Positions 1 to 10,939 of a DNA stretch of 64,000 nucleotides are shown one piece after another (the first letter of the stretch is position 1; every line of letters starts with the position of its first letter). This DNA comes from Toxonevra muliebris (lineage: Eukaryota > Arthropoda > Insecta > Diptera > Pallopteridae). Where the stretch lies: positions 80,922,019-80,986,018 of the forward strand of contig OY829327.1 in the NCBI GenBank assembly GCA_963691655.1, written 5' to 3'. The translations under genes were made by a program, and so were the position numbers. Under the pieces are notes generated by a model, which was given only the letters and a program-made list of their open reading frames with translations, was not told the DNA's origin and ran no database searches.

Positions 1-838
1 GAACCTAAGAGATCTTGAAGGAGCATATATTGGGTAAAGGGAAAGAAGCAATGGGCAATCAATGTAGCTAACATAATGCTATAATATTTACGTCTCGAGT
101 GTAGTGATTTTAAGTCGATAAGCAAACACCTATCTTTATATTGAGGTAAAATACGCTTAGGCCACCTCATCTTTCTTAATGCATATCTAGTGACTTTTCT
201 CTGTATTGACTCAATTCGATTACTACTAACCATATACGAGGGGCTCCAAATACAACAACCATATTCCAAGATAGACCTTACCAGGTATACATATATAGTT
301 TTTAGAGTATACGGGTCAGCGAACTCCTTTGAGTTACGCATGAGAAACCCCAATAATTTATTGGCTCTAGAAATTAAATACTCATGATGCAGGTTAAAGT
401 TGACTTTATTGCCAAAAATTACCCCTAAGTCTTTTTGATTCCTTACTTCTACAATCGTCGTGCTAAAGATATGTTAGCTGTTTTAACTAGAACATGCTGA
501 TCTTGTAAAACTTATGCTTTTACATTTAGCAATATTTAAATGAAGATAATTTTCAGCACACCATTTCGATACACCATCGAGATCTGTCTGCAACATAGCA
601 GAGTCATTTGGTATTGCTACCACTCTAAATATTTTCAAATCATCCGCGTAAAGAAGGCAACTAGAATATTTTACCATTTGCGGAAGGTCATTAATGAAAA
701 GGACAAAAAGAAGTGGGCATAAATGGCTTCCCTGTGGGACCCCTGAATAATTATAAATTTTTTTTGAACATTTTGATACAATTTTGACAAACTGCGTACG
801 GTTAGTCAAATAATCTTGTAACCAATTAATTTGTGTGT
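1..838 (-). mobile_element. Jockey-like LINE, reverse transcriptase and 3' part (degenerate, 5'-truncated)
   Basis: On the minus strand the stretch 809-483 reads as the palm of a non-LTR reverse transcriptase. It has a VPQGS-type motif, then FINDLP, then the catalytic YADD box (YADDLKIF), followed by the post-catalytic WCAENYLHLNIAKCK segment typical of Jockey-clade ORF2. The frame breaks near 480. Homology resumes at lower coordinates: the reverse complement around 420-440 reads IKDLGVIF, the usual motif after the palm. Towards higher coordinates the similarity stops near 838, as expected for a 5'-truncated copy. The element continues off the left edge. It is a dead copy. Jockey assignment is from motif style; a close relative clade is possible. 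Confidence 0.85.
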
Positions 839-2310
839 TGCTCTAAACGATCAACGATCAGTATGTTTCAGATTTTCATCATTAAGGGTTTGAGAAAGGA
901 TTTATCCCCGCAACTCCCTTATTCTCGCTAGTGAATCTCACTCTCATTTCAATTTTTATTATGTTAATTTTTGAATTTTTAATGCCTAGCACAAACAGCT
1001 AACAGTAACACAAAGCTATAAGAGAAAAAAAATTAACAAAGTAAATTTCACTTTTATTTTGTATGCCAAATTGAAAGAAAACATCCTTATTGAATTTTTC
1101 ATGAAATTTGCAATTGTAATGAGTGCTCACCAACACCATTCTCCCCAGCTTGCAACAACGGCAAATGCCGCCCGCGCGACCTCAACTCAGCCGTGCATAG
1201 CTAATGTAATAATAGCAAGCAATAACAGCTGTTGCTGGTTTATTGTTGTTGGTTGCTATTACTCTTTAAAACTGTTTGTTCGGTGCCACCATTGGTGCAT
1301 AGATATATAGTTTTTGGTACCAAACTCTTGTTATTGTTATTGGTGCTGGTGTTGCTACTGATGTTGTTGTTGGTGTTGCTGCTAGTGTTGAGTTTCTTCC
1401 AGCATTCGTTGTTGCTGTTATGCGGAGCTGGTGTCGCTCGTATTGTTGTTTTTGTTGTTAGTCTATGGTGTTGGTGTTTATTGCTCGCCTGCTTTGTAAT
1501 TGTTGTTTAATTAATTGCATTTGGATTTGAGCTGACAAGTTTAATGATTCGTAATTTGTTATAATTAAAAAATATTTACATTGTACATACATACACATAT
1601 CTTTGCACATATGTACAGAGCAAAATTATACAAAATGGAAACGCTTTCGATTGATTGTTGCTGATGATTACCACAGTGCTGCGGTTGGTGGAGCGTTCAA
1701 TTTTTAATTGTAAAACAAGTGTTATTTATTTGGTGACGAAAAGATTTAGTAGTTATTGTAGCAGCTAGTGAACAGCTGTTTGCTAGCACATACATACATT
1801 TACATGAAAGTTATTTCAAGTTTCTTTTGTTTTTTCTCCCTCTTAAGATTTTCTTTGAAATATTATTAGATAAATAATAAAAATTATTATAATTGCAGTT
1901 AGATTTTTAATTGCATAAATTTGATATAATATCTTTTATCTTTTCCATGACTCTGGTGGTTGGTTATTGTGCATTGAAAGTTGGTGCTAAGCGTGTGCGG
2001 TCGCTGCTGCCACCGCCGCCGCCACCGCTGCCGTCGTCCCCGAATCAAGTTCCGGCCAGGCTAAACAAATGATTGCATAAATTTTCAATTATCAAATACG
2101 GACATTATGCATTACTTCCCTTTCTATTCGTTCGAAGCATTCGAAATATACATATATAAGTATGTAAATATGTATACAAGGTGATTCGGTTTGAAAAAAA
2201 TTTATGCTTTCTCCGTTTATTATGTAGACAATAATAATGCCCCTTACAAACATTCACCCAAAAAAAAACAGAAATATATGAATTTATAAAAACACTATTT
2301 TTTCATTATT
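839..2310. other. Non-coding stretch, TTG/GTT-rich
   Basis: No supported gene. From about 1310 to 1510 the plus strand is rich in GTTGTTG and TGCTG trinucleotides, which opens Leu/Val-only frames that are not genes. A GC-rich trinucleotide patch (CCGCCGCC-like) lies near 2008-2035. Confidence 0.5.
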
Positions 2311-2442
2311 CATGCCAAGGTCCCTGTGGAGGCAATAAGAGATCTAAGACAAAGGCTTAAGAGGGAACTAATTGTGCTAAATTATGAGGAAGAGTTTTAC
2401 ATAGATGTACTTACATTAAGGCATGCGAATTTATATTGTTGA
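2311..2442 (+). pseudogene. Coding-like fragment of unknown origin
   Basis: The plus strand is open for 43 codons before a TGA at 2440-2442. It reads as an ordinary mixed-composition peptide beginning AKVPVEAIRDLRQRLK, unlike the low-complexity frames around it. It has no convincing start and ends where the repeat array begins. I do not recognise the family. It could be a decayed element or gene piece, or chance. Confidence 0.25.
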
Positions 2443-2589
2443 CAAGAAACAGAAGAATATGCCAAATGAAGTGAGGCAGAAAATGGACATTGAAACCCCC
2501 CCCACCCCCTCACTCGTAATGGTCCAGAACAGACTGGAACAGATGGAGAGTAGATCGAAAAACAGCACAAAAGCCAGTAAAAAAATGGG

Positions 2590-2790
2590 ACCAAAACTCA
2601 AAGTGAAATCCGAACTGAAAGTCAGACGGAATTCAGGTTCAAACTCATGGAAAATTCAGACCAAATTCAGAACGAAAAGTCAGACCAAATTTAGATTAAA
2701 ATTCAAACAAAAATCAGACCGAAATTTAAATCTAAAATCTCAAACCAAAATCTGAATAGAAATTCAGACCAAATTCAGGCTAAAATTCAT
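2590..2790 (+). repeat. Degenerate AAATTCAGACCA-type array (copy 1)
   Basis: Repeated variations of 'AAATTCAGACCAAA' with a period of roughly 12-16 bases run through this segment. The same motif family recurs at 15470-15745, 19010-19760 and 50470-51900, always on the same strand. The open frame across it encodes only Lys/Phe/Arg repeats and is not a gene. Confidence 0.7.
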
Positions 2791-3709
2791 GAATTTCAAT
2801 ATTTTTAAATTTGTGGTTGATTTCTGTGAAAATTTAAGACTCAAAATCACCGGTGACCCCATTGTGCACAATGGAAATTTTTTAGAAACTTTTAACATAA
2901 AAAAGCAAACACTAATGCGGCATCGGTTTTGCTCTATCACTTTTGGTTTAGTTAAGGCCAAGAAAGGGTTAACAGAATAGTTAATATACTAAACGAATTT
3001 CTCTGTCTTTAACAAAATCTTTAATAAAAATGTACTGAAATTTTTTTTAAAAATTAACCATTAACGGGCGCAAAGTCTCTGGTGATCTATGATAGTTTTC
3101 GAGCAGTCATGTTTACACATACATATGTGAGGTCATGCATGTGTATGTAACACATGTGTTTTATATTTTATAAAATAGCTACATATATTGGTAATAACTT
3201 TTAATTTTTTTTTTTTTTTTAATATTTTTTTAACAATTAGTTCAAAAAGTGCCTAGAAATAAGGGTTGCAAAAATATACCCCTAGTATCGAGGGAGAGGG
3301 GGGTTGGTCATGGGAGTATTTTTTTTTGTTTTTCAGAAAAATGAGGCTTAATATCCATACCAAAATTTATCTAATTTTTCACCTTTTTCATATTTAAATA
3401 TTTTTTTGAAAATAGGTAATTTTTGCTTTTCGAAAAATCGAATAGATCAGCAAAATGGGTTAATGGAAATTCGATATGAAGCTAGGCTGGTTCAAGAACA
3501 TAATTGTTTTTCAAAATGAGAAGTAAATTGCGCTCTGATGCTGTAAGATTCGATAAGTAATCCTGTATATCAGGTTTCTAGTGGTCTTTTAATAATTTTT
3601 TTTAGATCAGTAATTGCTCTGCCAAAGTACTCCTGTCTTCAGGATAGATCTTTTGTGATTACCGTTTTGTGTTAAGCACCCATTTCCCTGTAAGCAACAA
3701 GCTTTACCA
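2791..3709. other. AT-rich non-coding stretch
   Basis: No gene or element recognised. Short poly-T runs and a purine-rich patch near 3290-3310 are present. Confidence 0.4.
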
Positions 3710-3714
3710 TTTAT

Positions 3715-3960
3715 TTTTGTCCAAAAAAATAAAAGTCATAAAATAACTGGTTCGATTTGGCCAACAAAATTAAAGTCATAAAATAATTGTTTTTTTTTTT
3801 TTGCCCGATAAAATAAAAGTCAAATATAACTGTTATTTATGGCCAAAAACCATAAAAGTCAATAATTTACCGTTTTATTTAGCCTATTACAATAAAAGTC
3901 ACAAAATAACTTTTAATATTTGACTTTTACAATAAAATGCATAACCGTTAGGGTCCATGA
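3715..3960 (+). repeat. Degenerate tandem repeat around AATAAAAGTCATAAAATAAC
   Basis: The core AATAAAAGTCA-TAAAATAAC recurs four or five times at intervals of about 45-60 bases, separated by T-rich segments ending in TTTGGCC or TTATGGCC. A partial inverted match (TTTGACTTTTA) lies near 3920-3930. It is an eroded minisatellite with no coding content. Confidence 0.6.
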
Positions 3961-5835
3961 AAAAAATATTTTTCTACCTAAATATATTTCCAATAATTTT
4001 TTAACAAAAAATTTTAAAAGGGTAAGGTCTAATTAATCATAAAATTTTAAATATAGGTCAAAGTAAATTCAAACACATACTCACACCACCACTAACTTGC
4101 CTTGCAACAGCAACAACAAATTGTCATTCATTTTATGAAACATGAATATGCAATAGATATAGAAAAAAAGTAACATTTTCATTACTTACTGCAACAATAT
4201 ATTGCAACATATTCAACTACAGCCACATAGACAATGTTCTTAACTATATCATGACAGAAAAAAAAAAACAAAAAAACAAAAAAAAACTACAAAAATTTGC
4301 ATTTTAACAAGTTAATTTTCATTTGATTTAAGGCTACGAAAATATATAAATCTCTGACAAAAAATTGCAAAACAGTAGCGCACGAATTGAACCATTTTTC
4401 CCCCCTTCTTTCATACAACTCAAATCAAACTTTACTTTCAATTACAATAAACATGAAAATTTTATAATAATAATGACATTTTGCCCGACAACGACATTGC
4501 GACATAAACTTTAATAACAATTCAGTGAGAAAGAGATATATTTATATAGAAAGAAGAGAGAGAGAGAGGGAGAGAAGGAGTACGATCAAACAAATTGAAA
4601 CAAAATTCCTTGACAATATTTTTTACTAATTTTTTTTTAGGGGCGTAAAAACTGCAAAATTTGCCTACAGTCTGACACTAGCTGCCACTGGCTACTAGTA
4701 TTACGCTGTTATATCTAAGCTAAATTTCAAGCCTAGCTATAGTAATGATTTTCTTCTGTCTTGAATTGTATTCATATCATTCATTATGGGTGGCATTTTT
4801 TACGCAGGCAATTGATCCTTCTCACGTTTTACTCTCTGTTTCCCCTAACTCATCTATGTATAAATGTTTGCTTAAGAAAATGTTTTACATTTTGCACATA
4901 ATTTTTTTTGAAAAGAAAACAAAACCAATAACCAAAAACAAGAAAAAAAAGCTCGGTAGTGCTGAAGTATGACAGCTTTATTTTATTTTAAATTTTTTTT
5001 GCTTTTTGGCAGGCATTGCTTGGCTTCTTTCAGTAAAGTGAAAATCGTGATTTGTGTGTTGAGCTCTCTGTACAATAATACAAAAATTTTTATTGTTCAA
5101 GTCAATTCAAAATAAAAAGAAAACAAAACACACAAGTCACACAGTTTTTGGCTCTATACTATGTATTCGTATCTACTATTATACTAAATATTTATAATGT
5201 ATTTAATTTTTGACATAACTGTCTGTGACGTGATCGCTCTAGGGTAATTACCCTACCTCAAATATTATAGCTAGAATATTACTATGGACAAAAATTACTA
5301 ATAAAGATTTTTGCATGTGGTTTTTTTTTTTTTTTTTTTTTACTGACTATTTTTTGGGTGGAGGTTATAATAGTAAAATTTATAAAAATCCTCTAAAAAT
5401 AAAAACAATTGTTATCTTCTAATATTTTCTTGAAACAAAAAAATGCTTACTAAATTTTCAAGTACGTTCATGCATACATAGATAAGAAAACATCTGTTTA
5501 TGAATATTCATTGCTGAATAGGTTAATGATTAAGATGTCCAACTATAATGAATTTTACGGTACAATACCGAAATATGAATGACCTATACCGTTATTAATA
5601 AATAATTTTGAAAAATGGAAATGTACCGAAATTTGAGGGAACAAAATTTATGTGCAGCACCGTGCAACAACTGTAATCGCTTACAAAATTTATTCGGAAA
5701 TGAATAACTTTTCAAATGTAATTTGGGGTTGCTGATGCTGTCATTGTACTCAAATTTTCATCATCATGTCTAGAATCCTCGCTGTGGACTTATATGCGGA
5801 ACCAATATAAAAAGCTGTTTTATTTTAACTCTTAT
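3961..5835. other. Non-coding stretch with simple repeats
   Basis: No supported gene. It contains A-rich runs (4259-4290), a (GA)n tract at about 4552-4572 and a long poly-T tract at about 5321-5341. Confidence 0.45.
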
Positions 5836-5849
5836 ATGAGGCATGAGAC

Positions 5850-5924
5850 GACCTCGATTGTCTAGTGGATAGTGCACTAGACTTTCATCCAGAAGGTTGC
5901 GGGTTCGATTCCCGTCTTGGTCTG
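5850..5924 (+). other. tRNA-like unit 1 of the SINE (Glu-like, not a functional tRNA)
   Basis: A B-box GGTTCGATTCC is intact at 5902-5912 and an A-box-like TTGTCTAGTGGATAG lies at 5858-5872. The anticodon-loop region CTTTCAT resembles tRNA-Glu(TTC), but the anticodon stem does not pair and the acceptor stem is only partly paired (GACC..GGTC). It is therefore an internal Pol III promoter rather than a tRNA gene. Confidence 0.75.
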
Positions 5925-6091
5925 GTGGTTAATTCTTATAAACTTCTTATATTCACTATATGAAGTGGATAAAAATTACAAGAATGTGTACAAGTACACA
6001 CCTTGGTTGGTAATGGCAAAACCACCGAGCTGATAAAAAGTTGCCACGAAGCCGTTCGGAATCGGCGTTAAACTGTAGGTCCTACCATCGC

Positions 6092-6160
6092 CACTGTGGT
6101 CTAGTGGCAGAGTGCCAGACTCTTATCTCTGGAGACCTGAGTTCGATTCTCGGCTTGGGT
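6092..6160 (+). other. tRNA-like unit 2 of the SINE
   Basis: An A-box-like TGGTCTAGTGGCAGAG starts near 6096 and a B-box-like GAGTTCGATTC lies at 6139-6149. A CCAGA/CTGG stem flanks a CTTATCT loop. It is a second tRNA-related region about 170 bases after the first box set. Confidence 0.7.
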
Positions 6161-6411
6161 ATGTTTCTTATCTATCTTTCTTTCTCTCTGCCTTTCTTTC
6201 TTGGGGCTTTGGTACAATAGATCTTATAGGTCGCAGTGCCTGACTTTCGAGTCGTCCTCTTTCAAATAATAATAATGAGGCATTACATGTGAAGCGGACA
6301 ACGTAAAAAAATGTGAAGTTCTGAAATTCGGCCTAATTGAACTTGTAGAAAATATGAATGTGGACACAAATTCGTTTTTGCTTGTAGTTTATTTGCCATG
6401 TTGTGGGTTTT

Positions 6412-7039
6412 TAAGGAGGTATTCTACCCGAGATGGTGCGAGATATCGACGTTTTCAAATCGTTATAAATGAAAAGCTTTTCAATATTTTTATTAGAGGT
6501 TTTTTGCAAGTTTTTCTACAGGTTTTAAACAATAATTTTCGTTTTTAATGTTAAAAATATCTTTGTTAATAATGGCTCATTGGACGCCTCGAACTTGAGC
6601 CTGCCGAAAATAGTTGTTCCATGGTGGACATGATATCTCCGGTTTAAACATTCTGAAAAATGTAACCCATTTTGTAATCGTGAGACTTTCAGCTATCGCC
6701 TCATCTAGAGAATAAGATGAGGCGGTTTGAAAAAAATGACGATTTTTTGCCCTGTTTTTGTTTATATTTTGCATTAAAAACATTAGTTAAACAAATGCTT
6801 TCGCCATAATCCTAGATAAAGCCATACCTATACATTTGCTTAATAGCCTTTCAAGTAAATTGAACAAGTGGTTTTTTGTGAATCGTGTCCACCGTCCCGA
6901 GAAAAACGAGTTTAAAGATTTACAAACATGGTACTTACAATGCCCCCTCTTCTCTCTCATAAAACTCATTGTCTACATCAAAAATATTAAATAAAAAAAA
7001 TCGATTTTTCGGACAATTTCGGGTAGAATACCCCCCTAA
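6412..7039. mobile_element. PIF/Harbinger-type MITE candidate with TAA target duplication
   Basis: Inverted termini GGAGGTATTCTACCCGA at 6415-6431 and the complement of GGGGGGTATTCTACCCGA ending at 7036 differ at only one or two positions. Each end is bordered by TAA (6412-6414 and 7037-7039). Three-base TWA duplications and G-rich ends are the usual signature of PIF/Harbinger elements. The body is 622 bp. It contains an internal hairpin around GCCTCATCT..AGATGAGGC (about 6700-6724). Two minus-strand frames separated by one stop are not recognisable as transposase. Confidence 0.75.
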
Positions 7040-7460
7040 AGAATTGACGTAATTGAAATATAGATTTTTCAGAAGTAGTTTTTAAAATTAAACAAATTTA
7101 CAATAAAATATTGAACATGCTGATTTCAGTAGGAAATTTACTGTTCTTTTCAATTATGGAATCAGGTTGGAAATTAAAACTTTTTTTTGCACCAAACCTG
7201 AAGTAAAAGTTTAAAATCAGAATTTCAATAACTTCGACCACAAAAAAAAAAAAAAATCAGCTTAAAGTATTTAAATAATACCCTTAAAGTTTCAAAATGA
7301 AATCTACATTAGTTTAGGAGATACATGAATTAAAGTAGGTATACAGCTACTACGCTCACTGCGACTCCTATCTCCTTTTCAGCATGATTGCATACTTTTA
7401 GGGTTAACGAAAAAAGTTTAATTACAATTTTAATTGAAAAAATCATTTTCAGACCTATTT

Positions 7461-7503
7461 TCAAATTGAATTATTTCCCAAGAGCTGAAATAATTCAATT
7501 TGA
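7461..7503. repeat. Perfect 17-bp inverted repeat with 9-base loop
   Basis: TCAAATTGAATTATTTC (7461-7477) is the exact reverse complement of 7487-7503. The loop is CCAAGAGCT. AT-rich hairpins of this size can arise by replication slippage. No surrounding gene is evident. Confidence 0.6.
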
Positions 7504-8186
7504 ATTATAATAATAATAAGAGCTGAAGATAGCAGAGCATGTTTTTGCATATTCCCATAAAGGAAGGTGCATTCTAGAATTTAGAAAAAACCCAGGAACA
7601 TATTTACATAGTGTGTTCTATATTTTATCTCTAAAAATTTGTCAATTTTCAGTTTTCGTATTATCAAAAATTCTTAGCTTTGGAAACAATGCAGAACTTT
7701 CAGCTTTTCAAATCTTGATTAAGAAATAACACCACAGATTTCCTTGTTAACCCTCTAGTAAGCAGGTCCGACTACAGACGAGCAACAGCTTGATACAATT
7801 CAAAAGACTTTTAAATATATTTTATATGTATTCATGCCACTCAGTCGATAGATGAATACCGGAGCTGCATGTTCCGTAGCTACAGTACTCTGTGTATTGC
7901 TTCGTTTTGATTATATAGTCAGTTGAAGGTCAGATTTCGAGTAATTAACGAAAAAAAATTTTTTGGGTGATATTAAAATGGAATAATTTTAATTATTGAA
8001 AAAAAAAAAAAATATTTATAGTTGTTTGTTGGAGTTGAAAAAGGTATTAGGAAGTAGGGAATTGATTATATTTTACATTTATGCAAATTGAATACATAAT
8101 TTTTTACTTTTTCATTTATCGGGAATACAAGTTTTTGATGGGCCACCTATTTTTTCACCTATTTTTTAATGCGGAAAAAATTGACC

Positions 8187-9244
8187 TGCTAGAGCAGTGG
8201 TTCTCAAGTGGTGAGGCTCGCACCCCAGGAGGGGCCTATACTGATTTGAAGGAAGGTGCGGAGATAGTTCATAATCATAATATTTTGTATTTAACAAAAT
8301 AATTTCTTTTTTCTTTCATATTATATGTTAAAACCTACAATATTCTTCTTTTAGTTTCACATTTTTCATTTCTGACTTAAAGTTCCCACACAAAGTTGCG
8401 ATTTTATTGGTGCGAATCCGCAACGTAAGAAATTACAACAATGCAACCCATTATTTCATATGAGCGTGCACACACATCTGCGATTTTGACGTATAATTTT
8501 TTTCGAACATTCACAGTTCCCCTCTTTTGTCATCCCGAAAACGCACACTGCTGCGTTTTCATACCTGCAAGAACAAAAAGAAACAAATTCAGAAATGTTT
8601 GATATTATTTTGTATATTAATACTTTTATTCTAATATTTATATTTAAATAGTTAATTGAACTGGTAGAAATGTCAACTAAAAATCTTTTGTATGTGGCAG
8701 AAAGAAATGAAAATCAGCTGTTGCGATTTCAATGCGAAAAAATCGCAACAATGTGTGCTGCAGAGAGGCATCGAAAATGGTCCGAATTCGCATCGATAAT
8801 AGCTTTAAACCGCAAAAATACGACAAATTGTTCTAAAAGTGTTTTTTTTTTGCCTCTGTCTAATTTCTCGACTACCTTTTACTATCAAAAACTTTAACAT
8901 TAGAAATCACTTAAGATTAATGCATGATTTACTCTATTTATTACTTATTTGGTTAGTTTAAGCTAGCAAATTTACAACTAAAACGTCACTAAAACTTCAC
9001 TATCCTAGTTTTCCTCACGAGGAACAATTCAACTACTAAATAAATTTACTAGCCTAGTTTATCTTTGACGCAAACTAACCAGAGCCTCATCCAAACTAAG
9101 GAAAATCCAGAATTTTATCAAGTACAAATAGTAAACCAGCATAAAAAATTGTTGTGTGAAAATCAAAGGAGGGGAGGCGCGGGCTTGGCACGAATTCCAA
9201 AGGGGGGCGTAGGATGAGCACAGTTGAGAACCTCTGTGCTAGAG
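8187..9244. mobile_element. Non-autonomous hAT element with 8-bp target duplication
   Basis: TGCTAGAG occurs at 8187-8194 and 9237-9244. The enclosed 1042 bp begin CAGTGGTTCTCAA and end with the complement of CAGAGGTTCTCAA. CAGNGGTTCTCAA ends and an 8-bp duplication are diagnostic of hAT transposons. No transposase is recognisable; a 75-codon frame at 8670-8897 is unassigned. The right end carries a G-rich segment (GGAGGGGAGGCGCGGG) that mirrors the AGGAGGGGCC segment of the left end. Confidence 0.9.
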
Positions 9245-9840
9245 GGTTAAATTACGAATACAAAACTGGAAAATAAAAACTTATTTTTGAGATCCATTTT
9301 ACTCAACGGACTAAAAACTAAAATCGAATGGTCCAACATTTTAATTTTTTGTGTTTGAACTATTCTTGAGGTTTTCTTAATTGGAGTATTATCTTCCAAA
9401 TGACATCAAATTTGCTTGGTTTTGATATTAAAAATGTTTTGTCTATGGGACGAATCACTGGCTCAATTTACACGAATGTGGTCTAATTAAGACGCATTTT
9501 CAAATAGATGAAAAAAATCCCCTATAAAATTGAGACATCAATCAGATTTGCATACAGTTTATTTTTGATTATAATTTTTTTTATAAATTCAGTTAGTTGG
9601 GTTTTAAAACCCTTCTCTCTTTTCAAACAGGGCTTTGTATCTAAAAATATGTGTATATAAAAATATACACTATAAATTTAAATTTTATAATCTAAAACTT
9701 TTAAGAAAAAACTTTTTTTCAGGGAAATTAATAGGCAATAAAAAAATAATGTTCGAATTGATCCTCAAAAGCGTCGAAATATTTAAAGAGCAAAATAAAG
9801 ACAAAAATTTTTTTTTATTTAATTGATAATATTTTACAAA

Positions 9841-10874
9841 TTACAGAAAAATATAACTTTTATAGTTCAAACCACTATTTATGAACTTGTGGACCTTTTT
9901 TGGTAAGCCTTCCATTAGAGATTTGATAGTTGTTTCAGACACCTTTTTGGAACAGTTTGCCCATCTCCTTTTAAAATCTACAATATTTTGGGACACCTTT
10001 TTTGTGCTCTTTAAGTTTCTTTTCACAAGAGCCCAATATCTCTCCACTGGACTTAGCTCCGGACAATTTGGAGGATTGGCCTCTCTTAGTACAAAAACTA
10101 TGTTATTATTTTGGTACCACTCTAGAGCTTTCTTGCCGTAGTGACATGATGCGAAATTGGGCCAAAAATATGTGGACACATTGCTCTCTTATGAAAGGAA
10201 GAAGTTTTTTTTTTCAAACATTCTTTGATGTATATTTCGATATTTATAGAGCCCACTGTAACAAATGACTTGCTTCTTTTGACGCAACTGCATATAGCTT
10301 GCCATACCAGGAATTTTTTAGGAAATTTTGTCTGCTTTTGGATTCTAAATTGTTCTTCGACATTTCCTCGAGCATCAGCAACATAAAAAGTTTGACCCGG
10401 AAGCTAAGTAAAATCTGCCAGTACATACGTTTCGTCGCCCATTATACAACATGAATATTTTTGTATGAAAATCGAGTTTAATTTCCGAGCCCTACTTTTG
10501 GCGTCTAAATTTTTTGCAGCATTCCTGTCTGTAACTTTTTAGACTTTGTGTGTTTTCAAACCTGCATTGGCTTTAACTTTTCGCACCAAATAGTCAGAGC
10601 ACTGGGCTAACCGGGCAGCTTTTCTACCTGATGTGTTTGAAGATCTTTTCAATCTGCTTTCTATTTTCTTGGCTTTCCCAATATCATGTGGTCCTTGTTC
10701 TCTTCCCGATCCAGGTTTCCTATCGATGGTCAAATTCTCCTGAAACTGTTAAATAACATTGGAAACAGTTTGATAGCAGACCTTCAATTCATTGGCCAAT
10801 TTTTTGTAGGACCAATTTGGATATTTTTGAAAATTTTTAATAATTTTAAGACGTACTTCTTTTCCTTCACTCAT
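9841..10874 (-). pseudogene. Tc1/mariner-superfamily transposase pseudogene, DD37E type
   Basis: On the minus strand a transposase begins at ATG 10874 (MSEGKEVRLK) with an N-terminal helix-turn-helix. It passes an in-frame stop near 10750, then a basic KPGSGR linker. The first catalytic Asp is in GDETYVLADF (around 10430). The second position is in FWPNFASCHY and has Asp changed to Asn. The last acidic residue is in CPELSPVERYWALVKR, 37 residues after the second position, the ITmD37E spacing known from mosquitoes. Several frameshifts and stops and the lost second Asp make it inactive. The frame ends at 9841. Terminal inverted repeats were not found by eye. Confidence 0.85.
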
Positions 10875-10939
10875 TTTGATCAAACTCACAATAAATCAAC
10901 ATGTTTGTCATTAAAAATAACAACTGACATATTTTTCAA

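Larger units (their letters stand above)
5836..6283 (+). mobile_element. tRNA-derived SINE with two tRNA-like units and target-site duplication
   Basis: The direct repeat ATGAGGCAT occurs at 5836-5844 and 6275-6283 and encloses about 430 bp. Inside are two tRNA-like units (5850-5924 and 6092-6160), a unique middle, a pyrimidine-rich stretch and an (AAT)n tail ending at the right duplication. This is the layout of a tRNA-derived SINE copied by a LINE. The presence of two tRNA units recalls the mosquito Twin SINE design. The body is well preserved, so the insertion seems fairly recent. Family name is unknown. Confidence 0.85.

Noticed and set aside
1059..1510. Leu/Val/Cys-rich frames
   Set aside because: They arise from TTG/GTT trinucleotide runs.
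5850..5924. Functional tRNA-Glu gene
   Set aside because: Anticodon stem does not pair, acceptor stem is poor, and the unit is enclosed by a SINE target duplication.
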